DNA of 64,000 bases, from contig OU343160.1 in the NCBI GenBank assembly GCA_910595825.1, positions 104,268,038-104,332,037 of the forward strand. The letters are read 5' to 3'. Under the pieces are notes generated by a model. That model made no database searches and was not told the origin of the DNA. It saw nothing but the letters and a program-made list of their open reading frames with translations. Each line of letters begins with the position of its first letter. Position 1 is the stretch's first letter. The stretch is from Philhelius pedissequus (Eukaryota > Arthropoda > Insecta > Diptera > Syrphidae). Positions 1 to 7,881 of this stretch are shown here, piece after piece. The translations under genes and the position numbers were made by a program.

Positions 1-343
1 TTTCAACAGGACGGCGCTACGTGCCACACAGCCGAAGCTACACTCGATGGTTTGCGCCCTGTTTTTGAAGATCGCCTTATCAGCCGCAGAGCTGATGTCG
101 TTTGGCCACCTCGGAGCTGCGATTTGACACCGTTGGACTATTATTTGTAAGGGTGACGTAAAAGATAAGTGTTACGCCGACAAGCCAAAGACAATTGACG
201 CTATAAAGGACAATATTCGTGAAGCCATTGGTGAAATACAGCTGCACACAATCGATAATGTGATTAAAAATTGGACCGACCGTGTAGGCTACTGCATGGC
301 CAGCCGAGGCAGCCATTTGAATAATATTATTTTCCATTATTAA
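1..343 (+). pseudogene. Mariner (DD41D-type) transposase, C-terminal fragment
   Basis: The window opens inside a Tc1/mariner DDE transposase. The second catalytic aspartate is in the motif QQDGATCHTA. The third is in WPPRSCDLTPLDYYL, with 41 residues between them, the spacing of the DD41D (rosa-like) group. A TAA at 148-150 and a frameshift break the frame. Beyond it, another frame carries the usual C-terminal end (KNWTDRVGY ... SRGSHLNNIIF) to a stop at 341-343. The first catalytic aspartate and the DNA-binding part lie outside the window. The fragment cannot be active. It differs in sequence from the mariner copies at 2181 and 58146, so it is a separate lineage. Confidence 0.85.
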
Positions 344-697
344 CCGGAAGGATTGTACTTTCAAATAAAAAAAGAAACTTGAGAAAATATTCAGAAGTTC
401 TTTTTTATATCATTTTCAAAAAAAAAAGTTATTTGGCGGATCCTTTATATTGAGATTGAATAGGAATGATATTCGTATTTTGAAATACTATCATCAAATG
501 TTGGTTCTTGAAAAATATTCGGCATATCTTATTTTGTTAAGTTGAAATTATTATTTTCTTTACTTAAATGTGAATCCTAATGATAATAAAAACGATTGGC
601 TTTCTTTTGATAACGATTGTACTTTCTCTAATGATTGTAGAGCTCGGTAAACCATGTCTTTTATAGAAATTAGTAGAATCGGGAATAGTATTATAAA
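344..697. other. Non-coding AT-rich stretch, mariner 3' end then Polinton flank
   Basis: The first ~105 bases look like the 3' UTR and end of the preceding mariner, closing near the segment GGCGGATCC at 434-442. After that I see only AT-rich sequence with no convincing ORF, repeat or RNA. The left terminal repeat and DNA polymerase B gene expected of a complete Polinton are not visible here. Confidence 0.4.
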
Positions 698-1380
698 TTA
701 TAATTTTTGATTATTAAGGTGTAAACGAATCGTAATTAATTCACCTCGAATATTAATAAGATTTCCGTCTTGATTTAAAGTTATTGTTTTTGAACTTATC
801 TTCTTCACGTTCACTGGTAAATAACTAACATTTTTAGGAACCTCAATTATTTTATACCCAGGGCTGACTTTGATTGAAAATTGATGAAGTATATGCGCAG
901 GTTGACTATTTATGAAAGTTCCATCGATTAAGTTACACTCAATTCTCATTGTATTTACACGGTTTATATTAACGTAAAGGTCTGATTCATGAATTTGTTT
1001 TGCAATCAGTTTTCTTTGCTGAACCCTAACAGTGAACCAATGGAATAAAGATGTGAAAAATCTATATCTTCAGTGTAATATATTTCACATTTCAAAGTGT
1101 TGTTATTTGCTCTAATTTTTACACCAGCTGTATTATTTTTCTCTTTAAGTCCTTCTTGAATATAATTATTTATGTCTTCAATTACGTAAGAGCCAACTGG
1201 AAGAACAATTACATCATTACCTAAATGAAATAAGTTATTCATTACATCTACGTTGGGTATTAAGTTGTAGGTTTGAAAATCCACTAATCCACACACATAA
1301 TTTGAGTCTAATACTATAGGTGGGAAGTACTTTGTGTTGAGAGTAGACTTGTTTCCGCTCAGCGTAAGTGTTATTGACAT
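698..1380 (-). pseudogene. Polinton minor capsid (penton)-like protein, frameshifted
   Basis: Two overlapping frames form one gene. The upstream part (1380-1006) starts MSITLTLSGNKSTL and contains FPPIVL, GLVDFQTYN and IGSLLGFS. Near 1008-1016, in an A-rich run, the frame shifts. The downstream part (about 1005-698) contains HESDLYVNINRVNTMRIEC, PGYKIIEVPKNVSYLP and GELITIRLHL. This combination resembles the minor jelly-roll capsid protein of insect Maverick/Polinton elements, a structural virion-like protein. It lies just downstream of the protease on the same strand, as expected for a Polinton structural cluster. The frameshift makes it a probable pseudogene. Family assignment is from remembered motif resemblance, not from a search. 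Confidence 0.7.
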
Positions 1381-1422
1381 TATCGGTGTGAAAGAAATGA
1401 AACAAATGTGATAGTGTATATC

Positions 1423-1779
1423 TTATTTATTTTGATTTAGAAGAAACTCAAAACATAAGTGACCGTAATTAAAAGTATTAAAACGTTGTAAACAATTATG
1501 ATTGTAATAGATATTATTTGCATGTAAGTATCTTACTATTTCCTGTAGAGGTCTTAAATTTCCAAAACTATCAAAATATTTAACTTTATTTTTAATTTTG
1601 TTATAAGCTACCCAATGTGTACCGACCCCGCTATTATTATCTAAATTTACGACCCCACATTCAATTTTAAAGGGTTTGTTCGGCAATGTCTCCTTCATGA
1701 AAACTCCTCGGAAATTTGGAATATACTTTTTAATAAAATTAAATATATCTAAGTTAGTGAGAGGACCGTTGGGTAGCAT
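1423..1779 (-). CDS. Polinton adenain-like cysteine protease (maturation protease)
   Basis: An uninterrupted 118-residue frame with the adenovirus-type (C5/Ulp1-like) protease signature. The catalytic histidine is in GVGTHWVAY (H55), the acidic residue in KYFDSFG (D70), the oxyanion glutamine probably Q98, and the nucleophile in YGHLCFEFL (C109). In Polintons this enzyme is thought to process structural proteins during particle maturation. It lies between the minor capsid-like gene and the PLA2-domain gene on the same strand, about 40 bp upstream of the former. The catalytic set and length look normal for the family. Unlike most genes around it, it has no stop or frameshift, although the element as a whole is dead. 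Confidence 0.85.
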   Translation of the reverse strand: MLPNGPLTNLDIFNFIKKYIPNFRGVFMKETLPNKPFKIECGVVNLDNNSGVGTHWVAYNKIKNKVKYFDSFGNLRPLQEIVRYLHANNIYYNHNCLQRFNTFNYGHLCFEFLLNQNK

Positions 1780-1828
1780 TTTTATTCTTGTGAACTTAAA
1801 AATAATCCCAAACCACTTTTATATGGTT

Positions 1829-2178
1829 TTAGATAGAGAGTAATTTAATACTGCTTCGTTTTTTCTTAATAATTTGTCTAGCTGCATGTAAAGCAGTCGT
1901 TGCAAATTTATTTGTATCTACTGAATTCAAATTTTTGATTACCGCTTTCGCTTCTTTGACTGCATTTTTAAATAAATTAGTTTTCTTAATTCTATGACAC
2001 TGACGGCTTTTCTTCTTCTTCTTTATTTTTGATGATATACCCATTCCAAGATTATATTTCGCATTCATCATGTTAGTAACTAAAAGACTATTTAGTTTTT
2101 CTGAAGTTGAATCCTTAGCTTTGAACCTCTGCCAGGATTTTCCAGCTAAAATTTTATCCGCTGTATGTCTGTAATTTA
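1829..2178 (-). pseudogene. C-terminal half of a Polinton PLA2-domain protein, cut by a mariner
   Basis: The frame open from the mariner border at about 2178 down to the stop at 1829 encodes a basic tail. It begins YRHTADKILAGKSWQRF, then runs through NMMNAKYNLGMG to a lysine block (KIKKKKKSR). The part after M (2071) has 80 residues. Position, strand and sequence style indicate that it continues the phospholipase A2-like protein whose front half lies at 3116-3342 on the far side of the inserted mariner. Lysine-rich tails suit nucleic-acid or membrane contact. Without the insertion the frames still would not join cleanly, because a TAA follows the HDIA motif, so the gene was probably decaying already. 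Confidence 0.6.
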
Positions 2179-2180
2179 TA

Positions 2181-3113
2181 ACGGGTGATTTTTTTGCTAC
2201 TTGGTTTTTGACGTTTATATTTTTGACAGATCACACATGACAAATTCCACGAACATTTGACATTTCGATTCAGTATTGTTTGCCATTTCATCATGAATAG
2301 ACTTACGCCTGAACAACGTTTGCAAATTATTGAAATTTATTATCAAAATTCGTGCTCTGTGAAAAATGTGTTTCGCAGGCTACGTCCGTTTCAGCGACGA
2401 GGCTCATTTTTGGCTAAATGGATACGTGAATAAGCAGAATTGCCGTATTTGGAGTGAAGAGCAGCCAGAGGCAATTCAGCAGCTACCAATGCATCCCGAA
2501 AAATGCACTGTTTGGTGCGGTTTATGGGCAGGCGGCATCATTGGGCCGTACTTCTTAAAGGACGATGAAGGCCGCAGGGTTACGGTCAATGGAGAAAGGT
2601 ACCGTTCGATGATAACAGATTTTTTTTAGCCGAAAATGCAAGAATTGAACTCGGTCGACATGTGGTTCCAACAGGACGGTGCCACATGCCACACTGCACG
2701 GGAAACCATGCATCAATTGAGAGGCGAATTTGGTGAGCAGTTGATCTCACGTTTTGGCGGAGTCAATTGGCCACCAAGATCATGTGATTTGACCCCGTTA
2801 GACTATTTTTTGTGGGGCTATGTTAAGTCTATTGTCTATGGGGACAAGCCAAACACGATTGCTGCCTTGGAAGCCAACATTGAACGCGTCATTGTTGAGA
2901 TTCCGGCCGAAATGTGTGAAAAAGTTTGCCAAAATTGGACCTTCAGAATGGGCCACCTGAAGCGTAGCCGCGGGCAACATTTAAGTGAAATTATTTTTAA
3001 AAAGTAAATGGCAGAAATTGATTTATCGATCCAAATAAAAATTTCATTCACTTTTTACAAGTTTCTGTGTTTTTTTGAATTTTCAAAAACCAAGCTCTTA
3101 AAAAATCACCGTT
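2181..3113 (+). mobile_element. Internally deleted DD41D mariner (copy 1), 933 bp
   Basis: The element is bounded by TA duplications at 2179-2180 and 3114-3115. Its imperfect terminal inverted repeats are about 25 bp: left ACGGGTGATTTTTTTGCTAC; right, read inward, AACGGTGATTTTTTAAGAGC. The 5' UTR and the first codons (MNRLTPEQRLQIIEIYYQN, from 2294) are present. The reading frame then jumps at about 2366 to the catalytic core, so several hundred bases of DNA-binding domain are missing. A near-identical copy in opposite orientation lies at 58146-59085 with its deletion in the same place. It interrupts the Polinton PLA2 gene. Confidence 0.9.
2366..3007 (+). pseudogene. Mariner DD41D transposase core, one in-frame stop
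   Basis: The frame carries the catalytic core: first aspartate in RFSDEAHFWLNGYVNKQNC, second in WFQQDGATCHTA, third in SCDLTPLDYFLWG, with 41 residues between the last two. A single TAG at 2627-2629 interrupts an otherwise continuous frame (FF-stop-PKMQ; the sister copy has FFLPKMQ). The helix-turn-helix DNA-binding domain is absent because of the internal deletion. The protein could not bind its ends, so the copy is non-autonomous. Confidence 0.85.
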
Positions 3114-3115
3114 TA

Positions 3116-3342
3116 TTATTACTTTAATTGTTAGCTATATCGTGTTCACGGCAAGCGTCATCTAGTTGATTTATTCCCCGATCTCCTCTAGCAAAACGCT
3201 CCATAAGTTTAGTTCCGGGGCCGCAAAAGTTACAAGATGGGAGGTTTAACTCAAATGGAAGCTTGTTTATTACAGAATTAATTAATCCGTTTCCTCTCGC
3301 TGAATTATTAGAACTAACTGATGATGTTCTAAAATCAATCAT
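3116..3342 (-). pseudogene. N-terminal half of Polinton phospholipase A2-like protein
   Basis: Starting at MIDFRTSS (3342), the frame encodes LPFELNLPSCNFCGPGTKL, then DDACREHDIA, ending at a TAA near 3126. The FCGPG segment matches the calcium-binding loop and HD the catalytic pair of parvovirus-type (VP1u-like) phospholipase A2 domains, which also occur in insect Polintons. Such domains are thought to help particles breach endosomal membranes. The downstream half is at 1829-2178, beyond the mariner. The start lies only about 43 bp from the divergent ATPase start (3385), so the short intergenic gap probably held a bidirectional promoter. Domain call is by motif only. Confidence 0.7.
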
Positions 3343-3384
3343 TATATAACTGTTGCATTGGAGGTAAGGGACGATTATGAAATA

Positions 3385-4113
3385 ATGTTTATAAAACATG
3401 GTGATTTATATGAAAATGATTCATTTGACAAAATAAAGTTTATAACACAGCAAGGATCTATTTGTATCACAAATTTTGATGGAAATGTAAAACAAAAAAA
3501 GAAGCATGGACAATTATTTCCTAATAGTATTCGCGGGATAATTGTAGGCATATCTAATTGTGGAAAAACTAACGTTATGTTAAGCATTCTTTTAGATGAG
3601 AATGGACTGAAGTTTGAAAACATTTACATATATTCGAAATCACTATATCAACCCAAATATGCCTACCTAAAAAAGCTCATAAAATCAATAAAGGGAATGC
3701 AGTATTATGAATTTTTGAATAATTGTGAAGTTATGCTGCCTTCTAAGGCTAAACCAAATTCAGTTTTTATATTTGATGATGTAGCTTGTGAAAAACAAAA
3801 TACCATAAGACACTATTTCTGTATGGGGCGTCATAATGATTTAGATAGCTTTTACTTATGTCAATCATATACACACATTCCAAAAAATTTGATTCGATAT
3901 AACGCTAACTATATAATTCTCTTTAAGCAAGATGATCTTAATTTGAAACATATTTATAATGATCATATAAATTCAGATATGTCATTTAAGCAATTTAAAG
4001 AGCTCTGTTCCGAATGCTGGAAAGAAGTGCATGGGTTTTTAGTTATTGATAAAGATAGTTGTGTTACTCGTAAAAATGGTCGCTATAAAAATCACACAAA
4101 GAAACTGTTATAG
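3385..4113 (+). CDS. Polinton DNA-packaging ATPase (FtsK/A32-like)
   Basis: The ORF is open from 3358, but the better start is the ATG at 3385 (MFIKHGDLYEND). Walker A is IVGISNCGKTN and Walker B is SVFIFDDV. A polar segment after Walker B (MGRHNDLDSFYLCQSYTHIP) resembles the sensor region of viral genome-packaging ATPases. In Polintons the protein is thought to pump DNA into capsids. The frame is intact to a TAG at 4111-4113. It opens a plus-strand gene string (ATPase, small structural genes, integrase) running away from the minus-strand protease/capsid genes. Length (about 242 residues) is normal for the family. Confidence 0.85.
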   Translation: MFIKHGDLYENDSFDKIKFITQQGSICITNFDGNVKQKKKHGQLFPNSIRGIIVGISNCGKTNVMLSILLDENGLKFENIYIYSKSLYQPKYAYLKKLIKSIKGMQYYEFLNNCEVMLPSKAKPNSVFIFDDVACEKQNTIRHYFCMGRHNDLDSFYLCQSYTHIPKNLIRYNANYIILFKQDDLNLKHIYNDHINSDMSFKQFKELCSECWKEVHGFLVIDKDSCVTRKNGRYKNHTKKLL

Positions 4114-4153
4114 TCGTTCTGCTACGCGTATTAATAGACTTATATCAAAACCC

Positions 4154-4320
4154 CCCTGTATTGAACAGCCCTGCATTGAACTGCCCTGTATAGAACTGCC
4201 CTGTATTAAACAGCTCTGTATTGAACAGGCCTGTATTGAACTGCCCTGTATAGAACTGCCCTGTATTGAACAGCCCAGTATTACAGCCCTATATTGATCA
4301 ACCCTGTATTGAACCGGTCT
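4154..4320 (+). repeat. 15-bp minisatellite encoding an IEQPC/IELPC-type repeat
   Basis: About ten imperfect copies of a 15-base unit (CCCTGTATTGAACAG or CCCTGTATAGAACTG) follow the ATPase. Because 15 is divisible by three, the unit can be read as a pentapeptide repeat (C-I-E-Q/L-P) in one frame, open until about 4295. The array lies between the ATPase stop and the next recognisable Polinton coding segment. It could be an expansion within a coding region or an untranslated array. Confidence 0.8.
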
Positions 4321-4334
4321 GTTTATCTCCTCTG

Positions 4335-4727
4335 CATCTACCTATACCTACAACAGATATGGATACTAATATAAATACAATTAAAAGTCTAAAAAAGACA
4401 AAAAAACTGTGAAGAAAAACTATATATGCTCCTACAGACCGAAAACTCATTAATGATACTGAAATTGAAAACACGTTCAGGCCAAATGTTGAACCCTTAC
4501 GTAAAATCGTGAAAAATGTGGAAAATAATGAGACCTTGAATGATGAGTTAAAGAAAATGAGATCACCCATTGTAAATCGTCGTCTTCAATTTAAAAGTCA
4601 TAGAAAAGGAGCAGAAGAAGATGAATATGAAAATATTTCTCCAGAGATAGATTTAAATTTATCATTTTTGAATTCAAAGTCGGTCGAAGAAGACTCTTCA
4701 TTTAAAACACCTACAAATAGTTTATAG
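4335..4727 (+). pseudogene. Small Polinton protein, fragmentary, function unknown
   Basis: From about 4335 one frame reads SPLHLPIPTTDMDTNIN up to a stop in KKTKKL. A second frame then continues as APTDRKLINDTEIENTF into ENNETLNDELKKMRSP and ends at 4727 with DSSFKTPTNSL. The last part is an acidic and polar 72-residue stretch with likely coiled-coil character (NETLNDELKKM). I take these as pieces of one frameshifted gene between the ATPase and the following small gene, possibly including the minisatellite upstream. I do not recognise a family, and the only context is its place in a Polinton gene string. Confidence 0.4.
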
Positions 4728-4760
4728 CATTAATTTGAAATTCAAATCACGATAAGATCT

Positions 4761-5278
4761 ATGGCCCATAATTTGACGCTAAATTGAATACAAGTAAGTT
4801 AGGGAGATCGAATTTCAAAATTGACGATGAGAATAATATTATAATTGATGACGAAATTTTTCATGGAACAGAAGGCCAGCTTCAACTTGTTCTGCATAAA
4901 AATCCTAGAAAGAGTATCTATAATACTGAAGACTTAAGACAGTATCAGAGAGTATTACAACAAACGTGCGCTCACTTGAGAAATCATGATACAAATTCAC
5001 AGGTAAAGGCAATAGAGGACAAAAGTACAATCATCAAACCTTTAATTCAGGATATGTCACAGAGTAAGGAAAATAAAGTTGGAAATGCATACAGAAGTAA
5101 TTCACCTGCAATGATTTATTCAGCTAATCCAATTGATTTTGTGTATTGGGACAATCTAAATGAGCTAGTTGATAGGTTGAGACTTTTAGTTGCATCTGAA
5201 ACATCAGGACATAACAACCATAAAAATGAGATAAGTTCGATTGTGGAAGAGTTGCGTGAACAAAATTTAATTTATTAG
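4761..5278 (+). CDS. Polinton small conserved protein (DUF8207-like)
   Basis: A frame open from 4772 to the TAG at 5276-5278 encodes about 165 residues. It has no ATG of its own. The ATG at 4761 (MAHNLTLN) lies in another frame, so a one-base indel near 4784 may separate the start from the body. Recognisable parts are HGTEGQLQLVL near the N-terminus and YWDNLNELVDRLRLLVASET plus HNNHKNEISSIVEELRE at the C-terminus. This pattern recurs in insect Polinton proteins often labelled with a DUF (I believe DUF8207). The function is unknown, with a minor structural role likely from context. The next gene begins 4 bp after its stop. Confidence 0.55.
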
Positions 5279-5282
5279 AAAA

Positions 5283-5636
5283 ATGAGTGTTGACAAGTTC
5301 GGAAGAAGCTCCAGCAAATTTCAAGGAACAATCGTTGGTCATCAAGGACCTCCTGGTGATGGATTTACGCAAACTGCGAATGGTGACTTTGATATTGAAG
5401 GAAAACGTATACACAATGTTGGCTGCCCTATACTGCCTAATCAAGCAGTGAATAAAGCATGCATAGATGATGAATTGAAAAATAAAGACAAAATATTAAG
5501 AGAATACATTGATCTACAAAATTTTAATACAATCCGCTTGCTGGATGATCTTCGCACATATTTTCTTCTTGAAATAGAAAAACTTAAAGAGAATCAAGAG
5601 CGGGAACTAAAATATTTTTCATATAAGAAAACCTAA
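5283..5636 (+). CDS. Polinton fibre/attachment-like small structural protein
   Basis: An intact 117-residue frame starting MSVDKFGRSSSKF. It contains a short collagen-like GHQGPPGDGF, then IEGKRIHNVGCPILPNQAVN followed by KACIDDEL. The motif N-V-x-x-P-x(4)-A-V-N-K is common in trimeric fibre and tail-attachment proteins of viruses and phages. The C-terminal half is charged and helical (KNKDKILREYIDLQ, LEIEKLKENQERELK), compatible with a coiled coil. I infer a fibre or virion-surface role, which is not proven. It follows the upstream gene by 4 bp, suggesting the two were co-expressed. No breaks are seen. Confidence 0.55.
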   Translation: MSVDKFGRSSSKFQGTIVGHQGPPGDGFTQTANGDFDIEGKRIHNVGCPILPNQAVNKACIDDELKNKDKILREYIDLQNFNTIRLLDDLRTYFLLEIEKLKENQERELKYFSYKKT

Positions 5637-5729
5637 CAACACAATCTTAAATTCAGTAAATATTTGTAAGTCAGCCACGGTATCACAACCATGTCCAATA
5701 TCAACATACCATTAATTTTAAATTAATTT

Positions 5730-5981
5730 TTGACTTTTGTAAGGATTCATAAAGATAATATGCTTGAAGAACATCATGAAGAATTTTTAAGAAATATATC
5801 GGTCTTTAGTAATTATAAAAATGTTGATCAAGTTGAATCTAAGTATGGATGTCATTACACAAAATATTCATGGTCTTCAAATATATGTAAAGTGGGACCA
5901 GATTCTTGTGGATGCTGTTTGATTGCACTGCGTTTGATAAGATTAAAAAAACTAATGCTATTGTATAGTAGATTAAAATAA
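5730..5981 (+). CDS. Hypothetical small ORF between structural genes and integrase
   Basis: The 83-residue frame has an N-terminal acidic helix (MLEEHHEEFLRNI; a better start may be the ATG at 5760) and a cysteine-rich centre (ICKVGPDSCGCCLIALRLI). No family is recognised. It lies on the same strand as its neighbours and about 57 bp upstream of the integrase ATG, so it may be a Polinton accessory gene, or a remnant. Confidence 0.3.
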   Translation: MTFVRIHKDNMLEEHHEEFLRNISVFSNYKNVDQVESKYGCHYTKYSWSSNICKVGPDSCGCCLIALRLIRLKKLMLLYSRLK

Positions 5982-6037
5982 ATGTAATTATATTATAAAA
6001 CCATACAAAAATGTTTTTTCTTTCATTCAATAAATAA

Positions 6038-6953
6038 ATGAGTAAGCGACAAGTTGTTGAAGAGCTTCACAGATCAGCAAGAAAGAAGTTCAATCGGCGT
6101 ATGGTTGTTATCAAAGGGATTGATAACCTGTGGCAAGCTGATTTGGTTGATATGGTACCCTACCGCAGAGAAAATAATGGCTACAAATACTTAATGACGG
6201 TCATTGACACATTCTCGAAATATTCATGGGCAATTGCTTTAAAAAATAAGACTGCTTCATATATTGCAGAAGCAATGAAATTGGTTTTCTTCAAATCATC
6301 GCGACATCCTAAAAACCTACAGATAATGGAAAAGAATTTTTTAATAACATATTTCATGATTTAATGAAATTATACAATATAGATCATTACTCTACGTTCA
6401 GCTCATTCAAGGCATCAATTGTTGAACGTTTTAACCGCACACTTGAAGAGAAAATGTGGAAGGAATTCAGTCTTAATGGTAATTACAAATGGATATCCAT
6501 TATTGATGATTTGGTGGATGAATACAATCATTCTATGCATAGAACTATAAAAATGTGCCCAATCGATGTGAATCAGGAAAACTCTAAAAAAATCTTATCT
6601 ACAGCGTATAATAGAATTAAAATCGCTCCATGTGGTAAATTTCAAGTTGATGAAAATGTTAGAATAAGCAAGTTCAAACACGTTTTAGAGAAAGGCTACA
6701 CACCTAATTGGACAACGGAAATTTTTAAGATAAGAAAAGTAAACCTAACAAATCCAGCAACATATCTCCTTGAAGATTTTAAAGGTCAACCTACAGCGGA
6801 TGTTTTTATGAAAAAGAGTTACAAAAAACTAAATACCCTAATATTTATCTTGTTGAAAAAGTACTTAAAAGTAAGGGAGACCATGTATATGTTAAATGGC
6901 TTGGCTTTCCACAGGCTAACAATTCATGGATCAATAAATCTCAATTTTTATAA
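6038..6953 (+). pseudogene. Polinton retrovirus-like integrase with chromodomain, frameshifted
   Basis: The gene starts MSKRQVVEELHRSARKKF. The DDE core is visible: first aspartate in LWQADLVDM, second in a TDNGKEFFN segment readable only in a shifted frame near 6310-6330, and the glutamate in FKASIVERFNRTLEEKMW in the following frame. The linker YTPNWTTEIFKIRKV follows. After a second shift near 6830, a chromodomain-like end (YLVEKVLKSKGDHVYVKWLG) runs to a TAA at 6951-6953. The enzyme inserts Polinton DNA, and the chromodomain may guide targeting. At least two frameshifts inactivate it. Integrase normally sits next to one terminal repeat, so the element's right end should lie just downstream. 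Confidence 0.85.
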
Positions 6954-7039
6954 AACACGCATACAATATTGGTTTTCCTTTCTATTCATAAATTATTTCG
7001 TCTACATTTTTGCCCGACAGCCTACAAATGCATCTTAAA

Positions 7040-7880
7040 GTCAATGAACCTATATACTGCACTATACCATTTAAAAACCATATCAACATACCCACTTTAA
7101 ACCTACGTACCTACCAAACCATCCAAGATTTCCCTTTTTTTAGCATATACCTACTACGTATACATCCACCACGTCAACCCTCAATCCTATAAACATAAAT
7201 ATTTCTGTACATCACTAGACATAAAAACAGTCACAAAAACTAGATTCACCCCGAAAATTATAATTTTTAACCACCAAAATTATTCAAAAATTGCTCAATT
7301 CCTCAAGTAGAATATATTACTCTCTGTATAGTTGTTGTAATTATAAGGCATAAAATTTTCCCATCTCTATTTCTACGCCCAAAAGGTGTATTCTTACAGT
7401 CGCGACAACAGTTTTTTCTCGCAAAACATTCTCCTTACATTTTCCATCGATTTATCTATCAGGTACAAAATTCTAGCCACAAGATCCTTTACATTTCATT
7501 CACCTTTTTTCTTTGCCATGCACAAACCACAATGCATTCTAATTAAGATCCTACACCAACACTGACACTTTTCCATCAGGAACCGTTTTGTTGCCACAAG
7601 CACCCAGCACACGAAACACATAATGCATTCTAATCAAGATCCTACCCATTTCATCCACCTTATTCCACGTGCACGACGCACAATCAAGACGCACAATCCA
7701 TACTAATCAGGCTCCTACACCAACACTGACCGTTTTTCACTAGGAGCAATTTTGTTACTACGAGCACCCAATTTTACACTAAACGCGTTCTACAGCAGGC
7801 TCCCCCGACCACTGGATCTCCTCCTCGAGGAGCAATTTTGGTGGGAGGAGCAAAATTCTTACACTGGGGAGCACACAATT
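7040..7880. repeat. AC-rich non-coding region with imperfect repeats
   Basis: This stretch is strikingly rich in A and C on the plus strand. Phrases recur: GCATTCTAATTAAGATCCTA (7535), GCATTCTAATCAAGATCCTA (7624) and a weaker form near 7700; CTACACCAACACTGAC twice; GAACCGTTTTGTTGCCACAAG against GAGCAATTTTGTTACTACGAG. Copies are spaced by about 90 and 160 bp. Between the integrase and the Penelope remnant, it could be the eroded Polinton terminal repeat or an unrelated satellite. No ORF is supported. Confidence 0.5.
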
Positions 7881-7881
7881 A

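Noticed and set aside
2798..3051. Minus-strand ORFs over mariner copy 1
   Set aside because: Shadows of the transposase coding strand; mirrored identically in copy 2.
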